This document shows positions 1 to 10,310 of a stretch of 64,000 nt of DNA, in pieces (within the stretch, counting starts at the first letter, position 1; the number at the start of each line of letters is the position of its first letter). The DNA is from Trichostrongylus colubriformis (taxonomy: Eukaryota; Nematoda; Chromadorea; Rhabditida; Trichostrongylidae): NCBI GenBank assembly GCA_963978905.1, contig OZ022257.1, positions 13,969,664-14,033,663 on the forward strand, written 5' to 3'. The notes under the pieces were generated by a model. It was not told the DNA's origin. It was given only the letters and a program-made list of their open reading frames with translations, and made no database searches. The position numbers and the translations under genes were made by a program.

Positions 1-160
1 TCATAATAGATGACACCGCGAGTTGGGTGGGTATCGACAACGGGCATTGTAGCTCTCTCCACGGGATCTGGTGGGTCAATATGAATTTTCCTAGAAAGCT
101 TAGGGAACGTTCTACCATATTCCTGAACGCCTGGACCTGCCTCGAAGTGAACGAGAGTTA
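1..160 (-). CDS. Partial exon of an unrecognised protein at the left edge
   Basis: On the minus strand a reading frame stays open from a good acceptor (a T-rich tract ending in AATCAG, just right of position 160) to the window edge. It translates to about 53 residues beginning TLVHFEAGPGVQEYGRTF, with a later stretch IHIDPPDPVERATM and then VVDTHPTRGVIYYD. The composition looks like real protein rather than noise, and no stop occurs. The exon enters in phase 1. I do not recognise the family. The rest of the gene would lie to the left of the window (downstream) and, for earlier exons, to the right of 160, where I found none I could support. Confidence 0.5.
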
Positions 161-469
161 CTGATTTTTTTTGGGAAAATATGATAAGATTTTGGGACAA
201 CCTAATATTTTTAGAGCCCGAAGTGGCTTTCTTTTATTTACCGTCACTCAGGTTCCACTGATCATACAAATGCGATCAGTAGCAGTAAGTCTTCACACTA
301 GTCAATAGTCACAATTTTTCTATTTCTTCCCTATAGTAGATTTCCCTACAGTGAGCATTGTTTGCATGCCTCAACTTGCGTCTCCGATATTGCCATGTGG
401 TTGCTAATTGCTATACTTGTCATGAACGTACAATCATTTCCTATATGCTTCTTCTTATTATTATTCTTT
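161..469. other. Spacer without recognisable gene
   Basis: AT-rich sequence with no exon I can support. Near 193-206 is a short string (GGGACAACCTAATA) resembling the end of the mariner-type element at 28102-28317, possibly a solo terminal remnant. Confidence 0.4.
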
Positions 470-1190
470 TTCTATCTAGAGTTAGTCCCACGCCGTTGCA
501 GGGTCCTTTGTTCTTGTCAAATGTCATTTGCGCATCCTCCGTGGTAGCTTTCGTGAGGTCGCTCTTGGTGACGTCCCTCCACTTCTTCTTCGGGCCTCCA
601 CGTGGCCGTTTCCCTTACACTTCGAATATTCAGTGCTTTTCTTATGCGGTGGTCCTCTGATCGCCTCAGCACGTGTTCATACCATCTCAGTCATTGCTCT
701 GTCGACTTTAGCTGCACAGAAGCCGTCTGCATAATCGTTTTCTCGTCTTCATTTCTGACCTCGTCCAGTCGCCTCCAGCCGCATGCACATCTCAACATTT
801 CCATTTCAGCTGCTTTTCATGTATCTTTGTTATGGGCCTCGGACTCGCTACCGTACACCGCTATTTGGTACACCTTGCCCTTGAGCGTCCTGGAAACATC
901 CGATCGCACAGAATCCCAGTGGAGTCCCTCCAGTTTATTCATCCGGGCATTCACCGCCTGGCCCACCGTACCTTCAACCGCCAGATCATTACCCGATGAA
1001 GCGGAAGTCTTTTATCCTCTCGGTGGTCTCCCCATGGCGGTCCGCGTAGGCCTTTTCAGAGCTTACAAACCTGGTTTTTTGACGTTCACTCGAAGCCCAT
1101 TCTCTGTCAACCTGTCCTGTAATTTCTGCACTATTGCTGAAGTTCTCTATTTTCCGCTACCAAAACTTCACTGGCTCGGCGATCGGCGCT
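470..1190 (-). mobile_element. Decayed RTE-like LINE reverse transcriptase fragment (C-terminal part)
   Basis: Read on the minus strand, three frames together give pieces typical of the end of RTE-type reverse transcriptases: LQDRLTENGLRVNVKK, then LEGLHWDSVRSDVSRTLKGKVYQ-like text, then AEMEMLRCACGWRRLDEVRNED, then WYEHVLRRSEDHRIRKALNI and a tail ending in WRPEEEVEGR. Stops and frameshifts separate them, and the segment around the usual VRPV.LYGSE motif is shortened. It is therefore a dead copy. The long plus-strand open frame over the same bases (about 200 codons) is only its antisense shadow. Family assignment rests on motif memory; RTE is the best guess. Confidence 0.7.
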
Positions 1191-1213
1191 ACTTTTGCTT
1201 AGGTTTTTAGCTT

Positions 1214-1347
1214 TAGGTCACTTTCATACACAGCGTCGGCAGAGCGTGGCTGCGTTCACAGGCTACGAGGCAGGGTTGCATAGGCGAGACGTAGAGACAC
1301 GCAGCCACGTCCCGCCGCCGGCGCCGCAGGGTATGAACGTGGCTTAA
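1214..1347. repeat. Palindromic MITE, 'CATACTTTG' family, diverged copy
   Basis: GC-rich element bounded by diverged inverted ends (AGGTCACTTTCATACAC on the left; GTATGAACGTGGCTTAA on the right). It shares the inner string GCAGCCACG...CCGCCGGC with the copy at 10162-10310. The best-preserved member is at 3732-3840. Confidence 0.6.
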
Positions 1348-1908
1348 GCCTTAGTTCATGGAGAAGCCCCACCTCCCTTAGTGAGGCTTAAGTGAAAATA
1401 TACTCTTGAGAGTTCAAACCGATGACTGTGGAACGGTCTCGAGTGATGAACGATAGCGCTACAACGAGCGCCCCCTTTCCCAACAATATTAGCACCCAGA
1501 AAATGACAGCTGCCGTGTATAGTAGTATTCGCTGCTTTGAAAATGATATCAGTTCCAGTCCACTTTTCTTCTTGAAACATTGAAGGCCTGCGAAAATCCC
1601 GACAGTACCCTAACACATGGTCCTCATGGGCCGATAGCATATTAGGCGTCAAATTAGAGGCTTTCCTCACCCACGACCATTCCATTAGAATCAACGTCTA
1701 CTTGATGGCCGCAATTAAATACCAGACGCCGACTGCCGTGCATTTGCGTACTGATGGTAGGTACAGTAACCCTACGCCTAGTCAAAATTGCCTTAATGCA
1801 CACCATGAGGTGGCACCTTACCACTGCACAACACTGTTATATGTTCCCGCTTGTTGTGCGTCCTCTCATATCTTCCCTGAAGCAGAAAACCCACTGCTGG
1901 AGTCTAGG
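1348..1908. other. Spacer without recognisable gene
   Basis: Contains a 112-codon minus-strand open frame (1356-1694) with no family signature and no supporting splice pattern. I see nothing else. Confidence 0.4.
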
Positions 1909-2337
1909 ATATGTACCCTAATGTCAGGATGCCGCACGATGGCGAGCGGCGTGCGACACAGTGTGTGCGAGCTATGCGCGTCGCGGTAGTTGGGTCTCAA
2001 AACGATTACAACGTAATGCTAGAAGTGCGATACGCAGTTGGGGTGTATGTCGTTTGGCGCGGCCTCTGCAGCTAATTTTCCAATGGGTCGCAGGGGCCGT
2101 TGCTCACCGTTGGGGGCGTGTCCTTCGCCGTCTGGGCTCTCCCGGATTTGCCTAAGCCTCTTGAGGGGAGGAGCTTTGGCAGCGCCCCGTTGGAAAATTA
2201 GCTGCAGAGGCCGCGCCAAACGACCGTCTCCCCGCAGTTGACTTCTAATCGCTTCGGGACCTAACAATTTAGCTCGTCCGCATTGCTTCGCTTGCGACAT
2301 TCCGCAGTGCGGCATCCTGACATTAAGGTACACATCC
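1909..2337. repeat. MITE with about 29-bp terminal inverted repeats, interrupted by a second MITE
   Basis: The left end (GATATGTACCCTAATGTCAG continuing through GATGCCGCA) and the right end (TGCGGCATCCTGACATTAAG continuing through GTACACATC) are near-perfect inverted repeats. Inner sequence such as GAGCGGCGTGCGAC, AGTTGGGTCTCA and GCTTCGCTTGCGACA is shared, in the opposite orientation, with 26745-26930. The middle of this copy is displaced by the palindrome at 2037-2241. Confidence 0.7.
2037..2241. repeat. Palindromic MITE ('CGTTTGGCGCGGCC' family), nested
   Basis: Two arms match in inverted orientation over at least 33 bp: CGTTTGGCGCGGCCTCTGCA on the left and TGCAGAGGCCGCGCCAAACG on the right, followed by the AATTTTCCAA core. 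A second member lies at 36752-36927. It sits inside the element at 1909-2337. Confidence 0.8.
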
Positions 2338-3731
2338 CTGGAGTCTACTAGATCAAAGTAGTTTTTCGCACTATTCGAGGCTGCAAAGGCGTCTCAAGTT
2401 TACGCTTTCAAGATTTATGGTGCGTATCAACAAACAATCATGTGGGTGACACGCCCTTCTTCGACCTGCATGGCAGCGCAATTGAGCGAATTTTTTACGT
2501 GAAGTACACTCTGTCAAGGTGCAGGATAGATGCGAGACATAGGTGCTATGTAGGGTTATAGGAGCTAACTGATCGGGGAGGACACTCATTTTTGCGTTGT
2601 TCTTTTACTGGACTGTCTTACAAGCATCACTTCGCACATCCGAAGTTTATTTTCGCCTAGCCTAGGAGAACGAAAGTAGGGATTCATTTTCCTGCCAGAG
2701 CCTTGGTGGAAAAAAGGACAAATGCCAAGTGCAGAGGATCCCTTCCGCAACTAATTGATTTTGAACTAACGTAACTCTTACCGCCAACGAGCTAGACAGC
2801 GACTTCAAATTAGCAGTTTCTGGAACAGCGTTGTTTCCGAAGCGGCATGTTGATTGAAATGTGCATGAAACTGTATGAGACTTTGATGAAATGACAGTCT
2901 CCGACCAAAGTAGAGTTGGGGAAAGTGCGATCAATTGTGCTATTCTTTGCTGACCCCACTGTATGGGATAGAGCACAACGATGAATGGGCACCCACTGAA
3001 TCTGCTGCAATCGTGCAAAAAGTCAGGTTTTGATGCAGTAGACAAATGCGGAAGAAATACTAAATTGGTGCAGGTAGGAGCACTTATTTTTACGCTGTCG
3101 TTCCTCACTAATACCATCCTGTAATATTATGTTCACCTGCTGTTCCTTTGAAGCGTAAATTTTCATCTAAACCTTATCCAGAGCAGATACGAGTTCCTTC
3201 TCAACCAAGACTTAGGCAAAATAGCGCCGGACGTCAAGAGCAGTGTGTGACCCCCTGACTGCGTAACATCATATAATTTTCCACGTGATAACGATTAGGA
3301 AGAAGAACATCACGTGTTTAGCATTGATGAAGTGACTACAACAAGCCAAACTCTGTTCCAGGATGACCACAATACGCGTAAGGTTACGGTTTCGTCAACA
3401 GTACGCAGATGCACGGCAGTCGGTGTCTGGTATTTAGTTGCGGCTCTATTTGGTTTCCTGGTTCAAGTGCGAACTAAGCTAAAATTTTTTTCAACGTAGG
3501 TGTCCAAGTCTGCGTGAATCGCTCAATCGTTCTTTACTCGGCTTTTTCTCGCAAGCATTTATTCATGTAGTAATTACTAGTCAGTGTTCACTAGAAGGTT
3601 CAAGGCTTCAGTGAAATTTGATATCGTATCAAGCCCACTTCATGAGCATGTTTTGGCATAAAACACAGATATAGGATCGCTTCGAACTTCTTATGCCAAT
3701 ACATTACGTAACCATCACGAAAATCGGTGCT
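2338..3731. other. Spacer without recognisable gene
   Basis: A 151-codon minus-strand frame (2662-3117) is open but has no recognisable motif, signal peptide or splice context. I see no RNA gene. Confidence 0.4.
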
Positions 3732-3840
3732 AAGGCCGCGGTCATACTTTGCGTAGCTGCGTTAGTTGACGCCGGTGCCGGCGTCAATTCACGCAGGTGC
3801 CTGCGTGAGTTGCAGCTGCGCAAAGTATGACCGCGGCCTA
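3732..3840. repeat. Palindromic MITE, 'GGCCGCGGTCATACTTTG' family, best copy
   Basis: Almost perfect palindrome of about 107 bp: GGCCGCGGTCATACTTTGCG on the left is mirrored by CGCAAAGTATGACCGCGGCC on the right, with a GACGCCGGTGCCGGCGTC centre. It is flanked by TAA/TTA-like target duplications. Related members are at 1214-1347, 10162-10310 and 40442-40567. Confidence 0.85.
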
Positions 3841-4231
3841 AGGTAGTTAGGGGGGGGGCCACTGCAGTAGTGTCTCTGCGTCTCTAACGCATGGCTGGAG
3901 CGCAGAGAAGCTATAGCGCTTGCCGAATCGGGTTCGAATTCTGCTTGAAGACGATTCTGTAAAGTAAATTCGTGCTTGTTTATTCATCTTATGTTAGCCT
4001 AAGACTTGGGGAAGGAGATTCCCTTCCCCTAGGCTTAGGCGAATACGCGTAAGTGGTTGTTTGGTCTAGTTATAGCTAATTTTTTGTAATATTTTAATGG
4101 AGAAATAATTGAATCGTTTTCTTAGTAAGTTAGCTGTATATAGGCATAAAATGACCTTGAGAGTGCCTCTGAGCAGAAATTGGGCGCGGCTCTTGCCTTT
4201 TTCGAGTGGCCCCCCTCCCCCAACTACCTTA
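3838..4231. repeat. 394-bp element with poly-G/poly-C inverted ends
   Basis: The ends TAAGGTAGTTAGGGGGGGGG and CCCCCCTCCCCCAACTACCT form inverted repeats. The interior matches 35885-36711 over strings such as GAGCGCAGAGAAG, AGGCTTAGGCGAATACGCGT and GAGCAGAAATTGGG. A weak B-box-like string (GGTTCGAATTC, 3929-3939) does not fold into a tRNA T-arm. Confidence 0.7.
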
Positions 4232-4510
4232 GCACCCGAAAATCTTCCTAACACTTGTGAATTTAAGCCCTCTGTGTTCCATAGTTTGCGATTCTTCGAA
4301 TTTCCGAAATGAGTTTTTGCAAGTTCGAGAACTTTGGTGTGAGCTTAACATGCTTGATAAAGTCTGTATGTCTTTTGCAGAAATATCGTGTTTACCTGAG
4401 ACGTGTAACTAGCTGGTTTCGTTTGTGGTAGCTACGGTCTGAACGCAGTCAAGCCATATATTGCAACATTCATCCATTAAGTCCCCACAACCCCAGTCAC
4501 TTCTGTGAGA

Positions 4511-5129
4511 ATGAGCGATCGTAGAATGTCGAGCATTTTTCCTGAATGTGACCAGTTGAAACAGGTTAGCAATATTCGAAGTCGCTACCTATTTATGCGA
4601 AGATTTCACTTATTTTTTGGCACTTTTCAGAATTATGACAAGTGCTTTACTGATTTTTTTCAAAAATTCATTGCATCGAACTATCGGCACAAATATGCAG
4701 TAAATCCATGCGATAGACTCCATCAAGCGTATCGGGAATGTGTGGAACAGGTGAACATTATCTTGAATTGCTATTTAGTTTTCATTTTCACTGATTTATG
4801 CTTAGCTAAAGTCGCGAAAAAAGTGTGAGCAATGAGCGGAGAGTAAGGAGGACGGTTTTCGGACCTCACAAGTGCTTCTTCTTGTCAACTAGCAATCAGA
4901 AGCCACTTTTCTGGGTTAAACAGTTGACTTTTTCGTATTTTTCTCTTAGAGATTGAAATTCACCAATTCGTTCCCATTTTCACTTCTCTTTGCTTAGAAT
5001 TTTCTCTCAGCGTTTTCATTTTAGAAACTTGCTACCGATCGACCTTTCGAGATCGATCTTGCTGAAGTGCAGAAGGATTTTTTAAATACCGAAGAAGATA
5101 AATTACGGGATAGTCAGGAAGGAAAGTAA
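4511..5129 (+). CDS. mdm-35/TRIAP1-like: TRIAP1/Mdm35-like twin CX9C protein
   Basis: Three exons (4511-4564, 4631-4750, 5025-5129) join in phase 0 to give 92 aa. The first intron splits the first motif: the spliced product reads CDQLKQNYDKC, a CX9C pair, and later CDRLHQAYREC, a second CX9C pair. FTDFFQKFI follows the first pair, as in TRIAP1/Mdm35, and the C terminus (KLATDRPFEIDLAEVQ...) is acidic and helical. Known family members (about 75-90 aa) are imported by the Mia40 disulfide relay into the mitochondrial intermembrane space. There they partner PRELI/Ups proteins in phosphatidic acid transfer to make cardiolipin. It is the first gene of a tight three-gene cluster. An in-frame ATG five codons later is an alternative start. 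Confidence 0.9.
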
Positions 5130-5378
5130 TGTTTTTCACTCAGTGCTTCCTGCTTAATATGTTTTGTTGAACATAGCTTTGCACATTACGTTGTGATATG
5201 TTGTTGTTATTACTACTTCACAATTACTAATTTGATGTTGCTATAAATTGTTTTGTGATAAAAGTGAATTTGTGAAAGTCTGCGCCTCACTTTTGGAATC
5301 TGCGGTTTCCTGCAATATCTCTGTTTTATGTCTATTTTTTCGATGCATTAGCTTTTAGACTGATTTCAGGCTTATTGA
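5130..5378 (+). other. 249-bp intercistronic spacer
   Basis: The gap between the TRIAP1-like stop and the MED10 start is short and T-rich, as expected between genes of a nematode operon. A GATAAA string near 5257 may serve in 3' end formation. Confidence 0.5.
5361..5369 (+). promoter_or_regulatory. Probable trans-splice acceptor before MED10
   Basis: TGATTTCAG ends 9 nt before the MED10 ATG and has no upstream donor that would make a coding exon. It matches the nematode TTTCAG acceptor used for spliced-leader addition. In a downstream operon gene the leader would be expected to be SL2-type. Confidence 0.6.
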
Positions 5379-6107
5379 ATGGAGAGTCTTCAGTCTAATT
5401 TGCCGCATCCTCAAATTATTTCTGATTCTGGAGAATCACGGTTCAACCAGTTAGAACGTACCCTGGAACAGTTTCAGGTCCTCTTTCCTTCAATTTTTCA
5501 ATCAAATTGCCATATTATGCTTTGGATTTATGAACTTATTTACCCCATGGTTGAGAGAATGAGCTACCGTGTCTTTTTTTAGGAGAACGCTCGTCATTTG
5601 GGTGTCATTGCCACTGACTTCGGTGCGAGGAGTCAGGAGCCTTTCAATCAGAAAATTCACACTCTAGTCTCTGGATTGCAGGTACTGCTTCCTTGTTCAC
5701 TATCCATTCTCCATAGAGTGGAATTTTATTTTGATCATATTATTTCTTGCTAGGAACTGGATCAAATGCGTAGCCAATTCATGGATGTGAAAGTTCCCCT
5801 TGAACTTCTTGATGTCTTAGATCAAGGTAAAAACCCACAACTGTATACGAAGGAAGTCCTGGAAAGGACGTTGTTGAAGAATAAAGAGGTGAGATTTCAG
5901 CCTTTCTTGTTATTCCCTTTGTTTGCCTAGGTTCACCTCAGGTAGTATTTACGCTATATGCGAGCAATTACAAAGTTTGCTTTTCAGGTTAATGGTAAAG
6001 TTGAGACATATAAGAAATTCCATGCTGCTCTATTGAAAGAGCTAGGAGAGGAAATGCCTGAAGATACAATGACGTATCGAAATATCAGAGATATCATGGA
6101 CAAGTGA
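5379..6107 (+). CDS. mdt-10: Mediator complex subunit 10
   Basis: Four exons (5379-5477, 5583-5681, 5754-5888, 5988-6107), all phase 0, encode 150 aa; human MED10 is 135 aa. Diagnostic segments are FNQKIHTLVSGLQELDQM, VKVPLELLDVLDQGKNPQLY and, near the end, NGKVETYKKFHAALLKELG followed by EEMPEDTMTYR. MED10 is a middle-module subunit of Mediator, bridging activators and RNA polymerase II in the nucleus. Translation starts at the only ATG after the probable trans-splice acceptor at 5369. It sits 249 bp after the TRIAP1-like stop and 211 bp before the next start, so co-transcription is likely. Confidence 0.93.
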
Positions 6108-6303
6108 CTGCCGTTTTCGATTTGTATACATATTGTGCAGTAATTCTCATGATTGTACATATTTTTGCTTGCCTCTTCGCGTTCAGTGTGGCTGTTTTTT
6201 ATTAGGGATAAAATTTTGGTCGTTTTGACTTTTTTCGTTGCGGCAAGGTTTTGCCACTCTTCCTATCTCTCAGTTGAGCTTCCGGATGTGAAGACATAAA
6301 TTA

Positions 6304-6313
6304 GTTTGTTCAG
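6304..6313 (+). promoter_or_regulatory. Probable trans-splice acceptor before the mL43-like gene
   Basis: GTTTGTTCAG ends 5 nt upstream of the ATG at 6319, in the 211-bp gap after MED10. The position and sequence fit spliced-leader addition to a downstream operon gene. Confidence 0.6.
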
Positions 6314-6318
6314 GTGTA

Positions 6319-8322
6319 ATGTCCATTTGGGCCAATCCCATTTTTCGACCCCAAAATGCAGCGTCAGCCGCTCTTATTCGCTTTGTTCCAAACTTCGTTT
6401 CGCTGCGATTAAGCTGGACTCATAACTCCTTGAAAAGTGAGGGTGTGGAACAGTTCGTGGAGGAATTCTTGCCAATCATACGGTAAGGTCGCTCATGATC
6501 GCTTTTGTTTGTAATGTGAAAATTTCACTCACATCCATGGACTCTGCATTAATTTGTTAAGAGTACAATCAGTCAAATTTGGTGTAAATTTTTCCCAATC
6601 CTTCATTTGCTTAGTGACTGGCATGAACAGTTTGAGTCCCATAAACGTTTGCACGGTCGCTCAAGCAGACGTTTTCGAGCATGTTCTCTGTAAACCCTTC
6701 CGTTTTCTGGTCATTAGTGTCCCGCTGGTCTTAATAGATCGCTTGATAACGCTCTTAAGTTGAGTTTCAAATATTTTTTTTCTAAAACTCAGTCGCTGAA
6801 ATGGCTTGCTTGAAGTCGCTGCAGCACTGCGCTTTTTTCGGAGAGGTGAAATTAGTCAGTATAGCTCAAATGGCTCATTAAGGGCATTTCAAGCTATGAT
6901 CAAGCTAATCAGCAGATTCCATGTCGCTGTACTGTTTCAGGGAACACAATCCACAAGTTAAGTACTTTCTCCACAGAACTTACACGGAATGCGATCCTTT
7001 TGTTGTCGGAGAGTGAGTATTGAATATTTTTACATCACTCATCTTTCGTACTTTACTTTGTTTCTCTACTGTTATTCATTCAACATATTATGTGTGTCTC
7101 TATTGATAACTAGCGGTGATCACTGTGTATCTCCCGATACACAATGATCACCAGTGCCTTTCCTTCTCTTTGTCATTATGTTGCGCGATTATAATTCTTC
7201 CATGTTGTTAATCTTTTCCGGATTTGTATCCACAGTGGGCCATTTAAGATTTTGGAAAATTTTAATTGGTGCTTCTATTTTCCAGTTTTATGTGCACTAA
7301 GAAAGCTTTCCTTTACAACTGTTTGTGGGGTAACTACGTGAACCAATGATGCCCCAATCAACTGAATTTGTTCTGAAGACTGGAGATTCGTCAACGATAC
7401 ATTTTCAGTGGGAAGGTTTGTCTTAGGGTGGCTTATCTAGGGCTGTAGCTTTAGACAGCCATTCTGTTGGCAAATAGAGGTTCAGACTCGACTCTCGTTA
7501 AAAGACGAAGCCTCTTGTCAACGAGGCAGGAAGTGGTACGTATGTAGCGTTTTACAAAACATTCCAGTCATTTGTTTTCCATATAAAGCTGTGATGCTTG
7601 ATTAGTTTCATTTTCGCTGCTCATTTTGTAGATATACCTGGCTACGGCATCGTAAAAAACGTGCATCGTGGAGGTCGGTTCATCAAGTGCTTTCCATGGT
7701 AGAAGAAATGGCGGTTGGAGGCGATTACCGTCCAGGTGTGGTTTACCTCTGGAATGAAATCACTGGCCATTCGGCATTGGTCGATCTATTTTGAGGTGCA
7801 ATACAGTTGAATTTCTATTCGTAGTGGAAATTTCCATCATACGAGACCCGTGAGAACAGCCTGTCGCGAGGCGTTTGTCCTCAATGGGAATGGCACCATT
7901 CAGCCGTGCTATAAACACGATGGAGCTCTTCATTAGTTTGAATCTAACCCATTCATACTCCACAGAATGTGTGCGTTGTCGAATTCACTTGCCTTCGCCA
8001 CGCTTTCCTCACATTTTTGGCATGCTCTTGTGAAAATACTACATTTTGGTTGGTATGGTCGTTCTTTTCTTTCAGGATTGAAACGTGGTGTAAATAGTCG
8101 GCTTCCACGTGGTCAAGAATTGTGGGATACCGAGACAATAGGTCATGATGTTTTCAAGGTAACCTTTTCACAATCAGTTCGATACATATGTTTTATAATA
8201 CTTATAGCACAGTGCTGTTAACCCACTATCTCTAGGTACATAGTAAGTGGAAGGCTGATGAAGAAGATTTGGACATGCCAACATCACAGAAGCATCCTCA
8301 TTTTGTATATAGGAAATACTAA
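6319..8322 (+). CDS. mrpl-43-like: Mitochondrial ribosomal protein, L51/S25/CI-B8 fold, probably mL43
   Basis: Five exons (6319-6482, 6941-7012, 7632-7735, 8076-8158, 8236-8322) with phases 2, 2, 1, 0 join into 169 aa. The N-terminal half has the thioredoxin-like L51/S25/CI-B8 pattern: a basic, aromatic start (IRFVPNFVSLRLSWTHN), then EGVEQFVEEFLPIIREHNPQ, VKYFLHRTYTECDPFVVGEY and SVHQVLSMVEEMAVGG. The order and spacing fit mL43 of the mitochondrial large subunit better than NDUFA2, which is shorter, or mS25, whose Cys-rich tail is absent. The C-terminal extension (WDTETIGHDVFKV...VYRKY) is unusual. An AATAAA at 8393-8398 follows. It is the third gene of the cluster. Confidence 0.72.
7112..7148. 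repeat. Intronic hairpin
   Basis: GGTGATCACTGTGTATC and GATACACAATGATCACC are inverted copies separated by only a few bases inside the second intron of the mL43-like gene. It may be a remnant of a small inverted-repeat element. Confidence 0.7.
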
Positions 8323-9943
8323 TGTAGAGTCATTGCATAGCTTATAGACTTGTTATATTATTCCACCCTTCATATGTTATAAAATAAAACTTAATCTATG
8401 ATTACTCGCTCATGGAATATGAATTAGAACCCGAAACTTCTACAGGTTCTCTTTAGCGTTTCAAATGTATAGCTTAAGTACTAAAAAGGGAGAACACCAT
8501 TTCGAGGCATTCATTGTTTACCCAAGGTGTAATATGTGCTTTGTACTCGTGGGTATGTTGGGCAAGTACACGGCGCGCCCCAGAAATTTTTACTTACTCT
8601 AGAAATTCTCTTGAAAAAAAGTATCAAGTTTGATGATAGTTGATTCCTGAGGTAATCGGCTCGGAAAATAGGCAGGCCTTACCTTAAAATAAAGATAAAG
8701 CAACCGATTCACAAAAAAGCCCTATCTTCATGAAATTCTGGAGTGTGACAGAGAACAGCAAAATCTATGGGTATCTTCGACAATGACTCGAAGGAGGAAG
8801 GATAAGCTGGCTGGAAGGGTGGCGTGAAAATGTTTGAACCAGTGGTGGAAATTGTATTGTATGGAAGATGCCTCAACTTAATCGTTTAGGTAAAAAAAAT
8901 TTCCAGCTTCACCACATTTTCAACTTCTTATGTGTCTGCCTTTATTTTCGTACCCAAGATCTTGAAATCAGTTGCGAATCAGTCATCTTGCAAGGCAAAC
9001 CCACTCATGGGTGACCTGACCCCTTACTAATCACCGAAACACTTGCAACCACCCATGGCTGTTGTGCGGTTTGATCCACAGGCAATGTCTGTAGTGCCAC
9101 CGCTTCTCGTCTCTCTCATTTCAGAGCTGTTCAGTGATCTTATTCCCGAGTACTAGTTCGTTACAGTAGCTCGTCATCATCCAAGACCTTCAACGATTAC
9201 TCTCTCCTGCGTCTCACCCTAGAAGCTTAGATGTTGGGAGGCTTTTCCTGTTTTCCACTTCGTTGGAACGTTTCTGCCGTTGTTGCATTTCTCGTGTGAA
9301 AGAAAAACGACAGTTCTTGGTGCGTATTGACTGATGTGTTTACGGGCGTCCTTAGTTGCCAGTGGGTGTGATTGACAAGATCGCTCACCTTTTTCCCTTT
9401 TCGCTGAATATTCTCTACAGTTAGCATTTTTTCTATCTTTTTTGCACATTTTTTGTATCTTTCAAAATAACCGCGGTATAAGGACGCTCCACTTCTGCTT
9501 CCAGATCCTTCCTTCGGACGAGTCTTTGATAAATGTCAATTATTCTTTTTTTTTATAAATCCTGTCAGCATGCTAGCCTGCACACTTTTTCCTGAAAAGA
9601 CCATCAGTCCAGCTGAAAACTGCATCAGCTTCGAGGAAGCAGAACCAGTTAATTGAACTACGCTAGTGTTTTCTGATTTATCTTTGTTTTCTGTCTTTGT
9701 TCTCTACTGTCTCTATTCTTCGCATCGAACGTACTGTAACAACAAATTATTCGGCGTTGATGAACTCACCTTTGAGGCACGCCAGGTATCATTGTTCCAT
9801 CAAGGAATTTAGAAACATGCGATTGCCTAATCGTTTTAGATGATACTTTCATACTCACGTCACTGAAAAGATCCATCACAACGTGCATTTCAATATTTCA
9901 TCCTTCCAGACAAAGCTCGTCTCAATGGAACGGTGGAAATTTG
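8323..9943. other. Spacer; contains poly(A) signal of the cluster
   Basis: AATAAA at 8393-8398 is the likely poly(A) signal for the mL43-like gene. The rest has only short frames without recognisable motifs and T-rich runs. Confidence 0.5.
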
Positions 9944-10148
9944 GGGTTAATTGAAGTCGGGGGGGGGGGGGGGGAAGACGCAGAGTTTTCACAACCCTCC
10001 CTAGACTTGGGCTAAAGCAGATGAGACAGATGCTTTGACAGATGTTTTTTCATGGAGAAGGAGGAGATATGATTTTTAGCCTGAACCTAGGACGGGAAGG
10101 AGCTTCGATGTCGGTGAAAAGTTCGCCTCTCCCCGCTTTAATTGACCC
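9944..10148. mobile_element. MITE, 'GGGTCAATTCAAGTCGGGGG' family (copy 1)
   Basis: The left end GGGTTAATTGAAGTCGGGGG (with a 15-plus G run) and the right end GCTTTAATTGACCC are imperfect inverted repeats. Interior strings (CCTCCCTAGACTTGGGCTAA and AGCCTGAACCTAGGACGGGA) are also mutually inverted. The cleaner copy at 36401-36634 has an 8-bp target duplication. Confidence 0.7.
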
Positions 10149-10161
10149 GAAATTGGGATGA

Positions 10162-10310
10162 GGCCACGTTCATATATTACGCTGGCAGGGTATGGCTGAG
10201 TTCACAGACAGCGAGGCAGAGGCACGTGGTAGTCGCAGGGTGGAACAGGTGGAGACGCAGAGACCCGCAGCCACGCCCTGCCGCCGGCACCTCAAAGTAT
10301 GACCGTGGTC
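10162..10310. repeat. Palindromic MITE, 'CATACTTTG' family
   Basis: Ends GGCCACGTTCATATATTACG and CTCAAAGTATGACCGTGGTC are diverged inverted repeats of the family typified at 3732-3840. The inner GCAGCCACGCCCTGCCGCCGG links it to 1214-1347. Confidence 0.7.

Noticed and set aside
602..1210. 202-codon plus-strand open frame
   Set aside because: It is antisense to recognisable RTE reverse-transcriptase pieces on the minus strand, and its own translation has no motif.
1356..1694. 112-codon minus-strand open frame
   Set aside because: No recognisable family, and partly repeat-like sequence (GCACCC..AAAAT resembles 4230 region).
2662..3117. 151-codon minus-strand open frame
   Set aside because: No domain, signal peptide, homologous pattern or splice partner; length alone is not enough in AT-poor spacer.
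3924..3945. B-box-like GGTTCGAATTC suggesting a tRNA
   Set aside because: Flanking bases do not pair as a T-arm and no acceptor or anticodon stem can be drawn.
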